Below, one piece after another: positions 18,163 to 25,543 of a stretch of 64,000 bases of DNA. Source of the DNA: Plantactinospora sp. KBS50 (GTDB lineage: Bacteria; Actinomycetota; Actinomycetes; Mycobacteriales; Micromonosporaceae); assembly GCF_002285795.1 (NCBI RefSeq), contig NZ_CP022961.1, positions 3,414,001 to 3,478,000 on the forward strand, in the 5' to 3' direction. How positions within the stretch are numbered: position 1 is the stretch's first letter; every line of letters starts with the position of its first letter. Below the pieces are notes generated by a model, which made no database searches, was not told where the DNA came from, and saw only the letters and a list, made by a program, of their open reading frames with translations. The position numbers were made by a program, and so were the translations under genes.

Positions 18163-20178
18163 TCAGACCCGACGGACGACGTGCAGCAGGTACGCCCGTC
18201 GGTCCAACGGGTTGTGGTCCGACCTTGTCCGGGTGGGCGCGGCACCGCGTACCTGTCGGTGGTGGTCGAACGCGGCCTCCAGGGTGCCCTCGCCGCGGGT
18301 CAGCCCCGGCAGCCGGCGCTCCAGGTCGTGCACCCGGGCGGCCGGGACGACGCCGTGGATGGTGTACGTCCGGCCGTGCGGCTCGCTGCCGCGGGGCACC
18401 GCCTCCAGGGTGGACAGTGCCGCCAGCACCGGCCCGAGCAGGTCGGCCGGGATGTCCAGCCGGAACCGGTGCATCGGCTCGTACACCCGGGTCCCGGCCC
18501 GGCGCAACGCGGCCATCAGCACCAGCGGGGTGAGGTTGCGGAAGTCGCCGGCCGTGCTGGACATGCTCTTGTCGAAGACGCCGTGCGAGTGGCTCTGCCG
18601 GGCCCAGTAGCCGGACCGGATCAGGGTGACCCGGCAGTCGGTCACCGCCCAGCCGCACAGTCCCTGGCCGAGGGTCTCCCGCACGGTCTCCTCGATCGCC
18701 CGCAGGAAGGCCAGCGGCAGCGCACCCGGCTCGATACCCAACCGGAACTCGATACCGCTGTCCAGCGGCGCCGGCTCCACCCGCAGCCCGATCGTGCCCA
18801 GGAACGGATTGTCCTTTGCACCGATCACCTCCACGGCCGCGCCGGTGTGCACCGGCCGCTCGATGCAGATCGTGGTGGACTCCCGGAACGTCACGGCCAG
18901 GCCGTACCCGGCGGCCAGGGTGGCCTCGACGACCTCCTTCTGCACCTCGCCGTAGAGCGACACGGAGATCTCCTGCCGCACGTCGTCCTGGCGCAGGTTG
19001 ATCAACGGATCCTGCTCGGCGAGCTGGCCGAGGGCGGCGTGCACCGCGGCCCGGTCGGCCGCCCGCACCGGCAGCACCACCGTCTCCAGCGACGGGGGCG
19101 CGAAGCGGTGACCGCCGGCCGCGCCACCGGCCGTGCCGTCGACCGCCGCACCGACCGCGTCGCCCACGGGGTCGCCGATGCGGATCCGGCTGAGCCCGCG
19201 TACCCGACCGATGCGGCCCGCGGGCAGGGCGTCGGTCCGGACGGTCGTGCCCCCGTCGAACAGCTCGATCCCGGTCACCCGGTCCGGCCGGTCGGCGGCG
19301 GCGCCCACCCGGTCACGCAGCCGCAGCGTCCCGGCGAACATCCGGACGTACGCGAGCTTCTCCCCCGCCGGCCCGCGCTCGACCTTGAACACGGTGCCGG
19401 CGGCCGGTCCCGCGGCGTCGCCGGCCGCCGCCGGCAGCAGTTCGGGGAGGGCGGCCAGCAGCGCGTCGACCCCGGCGCCGGTGATGGCCGAGCCGAACAG
19501 CACCGGGTGTACGGCGGCCCGCCGGCTCTGCGTCACCAGCGCGGCGCGCAGCCGGGCCGGGGTGACGCTCGCCGGGTCGCGGACGTACGCGGCGAGCAGC
19601 GCGTCGTCGCGGTCGGCGAGCACATCCAGCGTCCGGTCCCGCGGCCGCGCGGCCGCGGCCGGGTACGGCCGGTAGGCGGCCTCCCGGCGCCCGGCGGACA
19701 CGACCGTGCCCAGCGGCACGACGGCCGGCGAGAGCTGCTCGGCCAGGCCGGCGAGCAGGTCGTCGGGGCGCGCGCCGGCCCGGTCGATCTTGTTGACGAA
19801 CAGCAGGGTGGGTACGCCGAGCCGCCGCAGCGTCCGCATGAGCAGCCGGGTCTGCGCCTGTACGCCCTCGACGGCGGACACCACGAGCACGGCGCCGTCG
19901 AGGACGCCGAGCGCCCGTTCGACCTCGGCGATGAAGTCCGGGTGGCCGGGCGTGTCGATGAGGTTGACCGCCACGTCGCCGACCCGGAACGAGACGACCG
20001 CGGATCTGATGGTGATCCCGCGCTGCCGTTCCAGGGCGAGCGTGTCGGTGCGGGTGCTGCCGTCGTCCACGCTGCCGGGCGCATCGATCGCGCCGGCGGC
20101 GTACAGCAGCCGCTCCGTCAGGCTGGTCTTACCGGCGTCGACATGCGCCAGAATCCCGAGATTGAGGGTACGTGTCAC
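18163..20178 (-). CDS. Tet(M)/OtrA-like ribosome-protection translation GTPase
   Basis: A 671-residue relative of elongation factor G of the tetracycline-resistance ribosome-protection class. These proteins bind the ribosome and dislodge tetracycline-type drugs in a GTP-dependent way. G1 (AHVDAGKTSLTERLL), G2 (RGITIRSA), G3 (DTPGHPDF) and G4 (NKIDRAG) are clear. The later domains match the class: FKVERGPAGEKLAYVRMFAG (domain II), LYGEVQKEVVEATL (domain III) and the IV/V region with YWARQSHSHGVFDKSMSSTAGDFRNLTPLV. The GTG at 20178 has AAGGA upstream. It may confer intrinsic resistance or protect against another ribosome-binding compound; actinomycetes carry many such paralogues. Confidence 0.88.
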   Translation of the reverse strand: MTRTLNLGILAHVDAGKTSLTERLLYAAGAIDAPGSVDDGSTRTDTLALERQRGITIRSAVVSFRVGDVAVNLIDTPGHPDFIAEVERALGVLDGAVLVVSAVEGVQAQTRLLMRTLRRLGVPTLLFVNKIDRAGARPDDLLAGLAEQLSPAVVPLGTVVSAGRREAAYRPYPAAAARPRDRTLDVLADRDDALLAAYVRDPASVTPARLRAALVTQSRRAAVHPVLFGSAITGAGVDALLAALPELLPAAAGDAAGPAAGTVFKVERGPAGEKLAYVRMFAGTLRLRDRVGAAADRPDRVTGIELFDGGTTVRTDALPAGRIGRVRGLSRIRIGDPVGDAVGAAVDGTAGGAAGGHRFAPPSLETVVLPVRAADRAAVHAALGQLAEQDPLINLRQDDVRQEISVSLYGEVQKEVVEATLAAGYGLAVTFRESTTICIERPVHTGAAVEVIGAKDNPFLGTIGLRVEPAPLDSGIEFRLGIEPGALPLAFLRAIEETVRETLGQGLCGWAVTDCRVTLIRSGYWARQSHSHGVFDKSMSSTAGDFRNLTPLVLMAALRRAGTRVYEPMHRFRLDIPADLLGPVLAALSTLEAVPRGSEPHGRTYTIHGVVPAARVHDLERRLPGLTRGEGTLEAAFDHHRQVRGAAPTRTRSDHNPLDRRAYLLHVVRRV

Positions 20179-20239
20179 GCGTGCGGTCCTTCAGGTAGCC
20201 GGCCGGTGCCTTCTGCTTGGACGGGCACGCTGCACGCAT
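20129..20239 (-). CDS. Possible leader peptide of the ribosome-protection gene
   Basis: An ATG at 20239, preceded by a GAAGGGG stretch, opens a 36-codon frame (MRAACPSKQKAPAGYLKD...) that overlaps the first 50 bases of the GTPase gene in another frame. Short overlapping leader ORFs control several ribosome-targeting resistance genes by attenuation. Here the evidence is position and ribosome binding site only. Confidence 0.3.
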   Translation of the reverse strand: MRAACPSKQKAPAGYLKDRTRDTYPQSRDSGACRRR

Positions 20240-20270
20240 CTCGGAGTCCCCTTCGTCGGGTCGGTTCGGT

Positions 20271-20310
20271 CGAGTACACCAGCCACCGCCACCGGCGGCA
20301 ATCCAATTCA
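20271..20310 (-). promoter_or_regulatory. Candidate promoter with AT-rich upstream element
   Basis: On the minus strand, an AT-rich block TTGAATTGGAT (20300-20310) abuts and slightly overlaps a TTGCCG -35 candidate (20296-20301). A TGTACT -10 candidate (20273-20278) follows with 17-bp spacing. An AT-rich block beside the -35 is the layout of WhiB7-controlled resistance promoters. The match is by eye and the hexamers are poor. Confidence 0.3.
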
Positions 20311-20329
20311 ACCGCCGGCGCGGCGGCGC

Positions 20330-21301
20330 TCAGCCGCGGACGGCCAGGTCCGGTACGGCCGGTTCCGCCGCGTCCGGACCGGGCCGGGCCGGACGCAGTT
20401 CGTCGAGCCGGACCAGCGCCACCCCGGCGACGATCAGCACCCCGCCGAGCAACTGTCCGGCGGTCGGCAGTTCGGCCAGCGCCAGCCAGGCGATCAGCAC
20501 CGCGAACAGCACCTCGGTGAGTCCGACGAAGGAGGAGAGCCGGGCTCCGAGGGCGCGGGCCGCGCCGATGCCGGTGACGTAGGCGACCACGCTCGCGATC
20601 AGCGACAGCCCGACCACCGGGACGAGCCAGCCGAGCCGGTGTCCGCCCAGTTCGACGGTGCCGAAGGTGGCGTGCAGCGGCAGCACGCCGAGCAGGCCGA
20701 CCCCGAGCAGCACGACGGTGCCGACCGCCATCCCGCCGCAGGCCAGCACGACCGGGGACAGGTCGCTGTCGGTCCGGGCGGACAGTACGAAGTAGCCGGC
20801 CAGCCCCACGGCGGCGCCCAGCCCCCAGAACACGCCCGCCGGGTGGATCCCGCCGCCGCCGGTGATGTTGAGCACCAGGGCGAGTCCGGCGATGGCGGCG
20901 ATCGAGCCGGCGACGGTGAGCCGGCGCGGCGGCTGGCGGTGCACCAGCCACGTCCAGCCGACCACCAGGATGATGCCGAGATACTCCAGCAGCAGGGCCA
21001 CGCCCACCGGGAGATACCGTACGGCGTTGAAGAAGCAGCCCTGGGCGGCGCCCACGGCGAGCAGCCCGAAGGCGCCGATGACGCCGGCGTGCCGGGGCAG
21101 GGTGCGCCACCTGCCGCGCAGGGACCAGGCGGCGGGTCCGGCCAGGATCAGGGCCGCCACCCCGACCCGGGTGGCCACCGCCGCGTCGGAGGACCAGCCG
21201 GCGTCGATGAGGGAGCGGGCGAAGGTGCCGGAGGTGGCGAACGCGGCGGCGGACAGCAGCGCCAGCCCGAGGCCGACACCGGCGAAACGTTGCTGCGGCA
21301 T
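20330..21301 (-). CDS. EamA-family (DMT) transporter
   Basis: A 323-residue integral membrane protein with about ten hydrophobic helices in two EamA halves (about residues 10-140 and 160-300). Substrate classes in this family range from amino acids to drugs and metabolites; none can be assigned. It is divergent from a CGNR zinc-finger regulator, a pairing seen often in actinobacteria, so the regulator probably controls it. The ATG at 21301 has GGAG in the expected position (rev of CTCC at 21306-21309). Confidence 0.88.
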   Translation of the reverse strand: MPQQRFAGVGLGLALLSAAAFATSGTFARSLIDAGWSSDAAVATRVGVAALILAGPAAWSLRGRWRTLPRHAGVIGAFGLLAVGAAQGCFFNAVRYLPVGVALLLEYLGIILVVGWTWLVHRQPPRRLTVAGSIAAIAGLALVLNITGGGGIHPAGVFWGLGAAVGLAGYFVLSARTDSDLSPVVLACGGMAVGTVVLLGVGLLGVLPLHATFGTVELGGHRLGWLVPVVGLSLIASVVAYVTGIGAARALGARLSSFVGLTEVLFAVLIAWLALAELPTAGQLLGGVLIVAGVALVRLDELRPARPGPDAAEPAVPDLAVRG

Positions 21302-21362
21302 GGATCTCCTCGCACGTGTAATGACTGAAACCGCCGTATGCTAGTGACGCTAGACCGATGGA
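21302..21362. promoter_or_regulatory. Divergent promoter region with CTAG inverted repeat
   Basis: The 61-bp gap between the transporter and its putative regulator contains CTAG-TGACG-CTAG (21341-21353), an inverted repeat, and TATGCT just before it. This is the natural place for a CGNR regulator operator controlling both genes. Confidence 0.35.
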
Positions 21363-21956
21363 GTGACAGGGGTCAAGTTGCTTTTCACCCATGACACCGA
21401 GTGCACGCTGAGCGCCACCGCCGCGCTGGTGAACACCGCCGGCGGCGATACCGGAAGCGGAACCAGCGACACCGGGAACACCGAGGGACTGCCCGACGTC
21501 GCCGCACTCGACGCGTTCGTCACGGCGCACAACTGGACCGGACGGCACGAACGGACCGAGGCCGAGCTGCACGGGGTACGCGAGCTGCGGCCCCGGCTGC
21601 GCCGGATCTGGTACGCCGACGAGGACGGCGTGGTGGAGATCGTGAACGGGCTGCTGCGCGCGGCGGCGGCGCTCCCGCAGTTGATCAAGCACGACGACCA
21701 GCCGTACCACCTGCACGCCGTGCCGCGGGACGCGCCGCTGCCCACCCGGATGGCCGTGGAGGCCGCCATGGCGCTGGCGGACCTGATCCGCGCCGGCGAA
21801 CTGGACCGGCTGCGCCGCTGCGCCTATCCCGGCTGCGCCAACGTGCTGGTCGACCTGTCCCGCAACCGCAGCCGGCGGTTCTGCGACGCCGGCTGCGGCA
21901 ACCGGGCCGCGGTCAGCGCCTACCGGGCGCGCAAGGCCGCCGGCCGGAAGTCATAG
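21363..21956 (+). CDS. CGNR zinc-finger regulator (ABATE domain)
   Basis: A 197-residue protein with an N-terminal ABATE-like (stress-induced transcription regulator) domain and a C-terminal CGNR zinc finger. The finger reads CAYPGCANVLVDLSRNRSRRF then CDAGCGNRAAVSAYRARK, with four cysteines and the diagnostic CGNR. Family members are predicted DNA-binding regulators. The GTG at 21363 is the likely start. Its divergent arrangement with the EamA transporter suggests local control. Confidence 0.85.
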   Translation: MTGVKLLFTHDTECTLSATAALVNTAGGDTGSGTSDTGNTEGLPDVAALDAFVTAHNWTGRHERTEAELHGVRELRPRLRRIWYADEDGVVEIVNGLLRAAAALPQLIKHDDQPYHLHAVPRDAPLPTRMAVEAAMALADLIRAGELDRLRRCAYPGCANVLVDLSRNRSRRFCDAGCGNRAAVSAYRARKAAGRKS

Positions 21957-22012
21957 ACAGTTCCTAGCTTCCGCCTCGCCCGCTCCCAGGCGCCGCGACC
22001 AGGCTCGGACCC

Positions 22013-22096
22013 ATGAGCAAGCGCTGGGTGCGAATCGTCGGGCTCCGGGGGCCGGCACCGCTGGGCCGGACCGGCCGCCGCGGGTGGCCGGCATGA
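22013..22096 (+). CDS. Possible 27-residue small ORF
   Basis: An ATG at 22013 opens a 27-codon frame (MSKRWVRIVGLRGPAPLG...) whose TGA overlaps the ATG of the glycosyltransferase at 22093. It may be a translated leader that couples to the next gene. There is no homology evidence and it could be chance. Confidence 0.25.
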   Translation: MSKRWVRIVGLRGPAPLGRTGRRGWPA

Positions 22097-23312
22097 GCGC
22101 GCCGACCGCCGCGCTGCGGGCGGCACGGACGGCGCGTACGCCCCCGCGACCACCGTCCTGGACGTGGTCATCCCGGTTCACAACGAGGAGACCGACCTCG
22201 AACCGTGCGTCCGGCGGCTGCACGACTACCTGGCCACCACCTTCCCGTACCCGTTCCGGATCACCATCGCGGACAACGCGAGCACCGACGCCACCCCGGC
22301 GGTGGCGCTCCGGCTCGCCGCCGAACTGCCGCGGGTCACCGCCGTACGGCTGGCGGAGAAGGGCCGGGGACGGGCGCTGCGGGAGGTGTGGTTCCGCTCC
22401 GAGGCCGCGGTCCTGGCGTACATGGACGTGGACCTGTCCACCGATCTCGCCGGCCTGCTCCCGCTGGTGGCCCCGCTGATCTCCGGGCACTCGGAGCTGG
22501 CCATCGGCACCCGGCTGGCCCGCGGTTCCCGGGTCGTGCGCGGGCCGAAACGGGAACTCATCTCCCGCGGCTACAACCTGCTGCTGCGCGGCGCCCTGGC
22601 GGTCCGCTTCTCCGACGCGCAATGCGGCTTCAAGGCCATCCGCCGGGACGTGGCCCGCCGGCTGCTGCCGCTGGTCCGGGACACCGGCTGGTTCTTCGAC
22701 ACCGAACTGCTGGTACTGGCGCAGCGGGCCGGGATGCGCATCCACGAGGTACCGGTGGACTGGGTGGACGACCCGGACAGCCGGGTGGACCTGCTCGACA
22801 CCGCGCTGACCGACCTGCGCGGCATCGTCCGCCTGGTCCGGGCGCTCGCCGGCGGCGCGCTGCCGGTCGCGGAGCTGCGCCGGGACCTCGGCCGGGCGCC
22901 GCTGGCCCCGGGCGTGCCGGCCGGCCTGGGCCGGCAACTCGTCCGGTTCGTCACGGTCGGCGTCGCGTCCACCCTGGCGTACCTGCTGCTGTACGCGGCG
23001 CTGCGGACCGGCCTGGGTGCCCAGCCGGCGAACCTGCTGGCGCTGCTGGTGACGGCGATCGGCAACACGGCGCTGAACCGGCGGCTCACCTTCGGGGTAC
23101 GCGGTGCCGCGGGCGCCGCGCGCCAGCACGCCCAGGGGCTGCTGATCTTCGCCCTCGGGCTCGTCCTGACCAGCGGCTCGCTCGCCGTGCTGGGCGCGCT
23201 GCTCCAGCAGCCGCCGCGGCTGGTGGAGCTGACCGTGCTGACCGTGGCCAACCTCACCGCCACGCTGCTGCGCTTCCTGCTGCTGCGCCGCTGGGTCTTC
23301 CGCACCGCCTGA
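22093..23312 (+). CDS. Family 2 glycosyltransferase fused to a GtrA-like membrane domain, 5' frameshift
   Basis: A GT-A glycosyltransferase (residues about 25-240) followed by a GtrA-like four-helix membrane domain (about 280-400). Visible motifs are VVIPVHNEETDLEPCVRRLH, the donor-site acidic YMDVDLSTDLAGL, and FSDAQCGFKAIRRDVARRLLP. Such proteins act on polyprenyl-phosphate carriers. The conserved frame opens only at GTG 22164, inside the first beta strand. The natural ATG at 22093 (ATGA overlap) is in another frame. One extra C in the five-C run at 22141-22145 would join them and give a TTVLDVVIPVHNEE N-terminus, so I read a one-base deletion. Confidence 0.8.
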
Positions 23313-23447
23313 GGGCGGTCGGCGGCCACCCGGCCGGAATGCGACCTCGGTCATATCCGGGGAATGTGCCAGGCCATTCGCATTAGGCTCGGTGCGCCGC
23401 CCGGCCGCGGGGGACGGCGGCACAGCGCAGGGGGGATTGCACCGATC

Positions 23448-24944
23448 ATGTCCGTTACCACCTCCACCGGATCCGGCCTGCCCGAAACACCGGTTGCCGC
23501 CGGCAGCGCACATCCACGGCGCTGGGTGGCGCTGGCGGTCATCGCCGTCGCCCAGCTGATGGTCGTTCTCGACGCCACGATCGTGAACATCGCGCTGCCC
23601 CAGGCCCAGGCCAGCCTCGGCATCTCCGACGCCGACCGGCAGTGGGTGGTCACGGCGTACACGCTGGCCTTCGGCGGTCTGCTGCTGCTCGGCGGCCGGA
23701 TCGCCGACTACTGGGGGCGCAAGCGCACGTTCCTCGTCGGCATCGTCGGCTTCGCCCTGGCCTCCGCGGTCGGTGGCGTGGCGCAGAGCGGCGAGCTGCT
23801 GTTCGCCGCCCGCGCCCTGCAGGGCGCCTTCGGCGCGCTGCTGGCCCCCGCCTCGCTGGCGCTGCTCACCGTCCTCTTCACCGAGGCGCACGAGCGGGCC
23901 AAGGCGTTCGCGGTGTACGGCGCCATCGCCGGCGGCGGTTCGGCGGTCGGGCTGGTGCTCGGCGGCGTCCTCACCGAGTACGCCAACTGGCGCTGGTGCC
24001 TGCTGGTGAACGTGCCGGTCGCGCTGGTCGCGCTGGTCGCCGCGCTGCCGCTGGTGCCGGAGAGCCGGGCGCACGGCAACACCCGGTACGACGTACCCGG
24101 CGCGCTGGTGATCACGGCCGGCCTGGTCACCCTGGTGTACGGCTTCACGAAGGCGGCCGAGGACGGCTGGGGCGCCACCGCGACCATCGCGCTGATCGCC
24201 GCGGGGGTGGTGCTGATCGCCGCGTTCGTGCTCATCGAGCTGCGGTCCAGCCATCCGCTGCTGCCGCTGCGGATCGTGCTGGACCGCAACCGGGGCGGCG
24301 CGTTCCTGGCCTCGATGCTCATCGGCGCCGGCCTGTTCGGGGCGTTCCTGTTCCTCACCTTCTACTTCCAGGTGGTGCTGCGGTACAGCCCGGTCAAGGC
24401 CGGCCTGGCGTCGCTGCCGGTGACCGCCGGCGTACTCATCGCCGCCACCCTGGCCAGCCAGCTCATGCCGCGACTGGGCGCCAAGCCGCTGATGCTCACC
24501 GGCGCCGCCCTGGCCGCGTCCGGCATGCTGCTGCTCACCCGGATCGGCGTGGACACCTCGTTCCCGGCGCACCTGCTGCCCGCCCAGGTCGTCCTCGGGC
24601 TGGGCCTGGGTTTCACCTTCGTCCCGCTGTCCAGCCTCGCCCTGGTGGGCGTGCCGGAACACGACGCCGGTGCGGCCAGCGCGGCGCTGAACGCCACCCA
24701 GCAGGTCGGCGGCTCGCTGGGCACCGCCCTGCTGAACACCATGTACACCAGCGCGGTGACCGCGTACCTCGCCAGCCACCTGCCGCCGGACCCGGTCACC
24801 CAGGTGCGGGGACTGGTGCACGGCTACACCGTGGCGTTCGCCTGGGGGGCCGGGCTCATCCTGCTGTCCGGGGTGGCCACCGCGGTCCTGATCACGGTCC
24901 GCCGGCGGGATATTCCGACCGGAAACGCCATCCACGTGGGATGA
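23448..24944 (+). CDS. DHA2-family MFS transporter (EmrB/QacA type)
   Basis: A 498-residue exporter with 14 predicted membrane helices. The helix-1 motif LMVVLDATIVNIALPQAQ, motif A (GGRIADYWGRKRTF) and motif C in helix 5 (GAIAGGGSAVGLVLGGVLTE) are intact. Members pump drugs or other small molecules out by proton antiport. The ATG at 23448 follows a GGGGGATT stretch. It ends 39 bp before smpB and about 600 bp from the lanthipeptide synthetase stop. It could serve as that product's exporter, but nothing in the sequence shows it. Confidence 0.88.
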   Translation: MSVTTSTGSGLPETPVAAGSAHPRRWVALAVIAVAQLMVVLDATIVNIALPQAQASLGISDADRQWVVTAYTLAFGGLLLLGGRIADYWGRKRTFLVGIVGFALASAVGGVAQSGELLFAARALQGAFGALLAPASLALLTVLFTEAHERAKAFAVYGAIAGGGSAVGLVLGGVLTEYANWRWCLLVNVPVALVALVAALPLVPESRAHGNTRYDVPGALVITAGLVTLVYGFTKAAEDGWGATATIALIAAGVVLIAAFVLIELRSSHPLLPLRIVLDRNRGGAFLASMLIGAGLFGAFLFLTFYFQVVLRYSPVKAGLASLPVTAGVLIAATLASQLMPRLGAKPLMLTGAALAASGMLLLTRIGVDTSFPAHLLPAQVVLGLGLGFTFVPLSSLALVGVPEHDAGAASAALNATQQVGGSLGTALLNTMYTSAVTAYLASHLPPDPVTQVRGLVHGYTVAFAWGAGLILLSGVATAVLITVRRRDIPTGNAIHVG

Positions 24945-24983
24945 TCGGTCGCCGTCGCGGCGGCGTCGGGTACGGGAGGTGCG

Positions 24984-25487
24984 GTGGCCAGGGAGACCGG
25001 ACGCAAGGCCGTCGCCTCGAACCGCAAGGCCCGCCACGAGTACACGATCCTCAAGACGTACGAGGCCGGGCTCGTGCTGGTCGGCACCGAGGTCAAGTCG
25101 CTGCGCGCCGGCTACGTGTCGCTGGTCGACGCGTTCGCCCAGGAGCGGGACGGCGAGATCATGCTGTACGGGCTGCACATCGCCGAGTACGGCTTCGGTA
25201 GCTGGACCAACCATCAGCCGCGGCGGACCCGCAAGCTGCTGCTGCGCCGGGTGGAGATCGACCGGATCCTGGAGAAGCTGCGGGAGCCGGGGCTGACCCT
25301 GGTCCCGCTGTCCATCTACTTCTCCGACGGCTGGGCCAAGGTCGAACTGGGGCTGGCCCGCGGCCGGCGGACCTACGACAAGCGGCAGGCCATCGCCGAG
25401 CGCGACGCGAACCGGGAGATCGCCCGCGAGCTGGGTCGACGGCTCAAGGGCCGGCCCGGGTCGACCCGCCGGACCTCCCGGGCCTGA
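24984..25487 (+). CDS. smpB: SsrA-binding protein SmpB
   Basis: A 167-residue SmpB, the partner of tmRNA in rescue of stalled ribosomes. Family hallmarks are present: [61 protein letters not shown], and the basic C-terminal tail that folds in the decoding centre. It differs from the usual actinobacterial sequence at several places ([15 protein letters not shown]). The tmRNA gene, often adjacent, is not seen in this window, and the usual ftsX neighbour is also absent. It may be a second copy. Confidence 0.9.
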   Translation: MARETGRKAVASNRKARHEYTILKTYEAGLVLVGTEVKSLRAGYVSLVDAFAQERDGEIMLYGLHIAEYGFGSWTNHQPRRTRKLLLRRVEIDRILEKLREPGLTLVPLSIYFSDGWAKVELGLARGRRTYDKRQAIAERDANREIARELGRRLKGRPGSTRRTSRA

Positions 25488-25543
25488 GCCCGTCCCCGCG
25501 CCCCGTCCTCGCGCCCCGTCACGCCGCGATGCCCTCGACCGGC

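Noticed and set aside
25488-25543. tmRNA (ssrA) next to smpB
   Set aside because: The gap is only 56 bp and neither it nor the flanks show the tmRNA acceptor or tag-peptide pattern.
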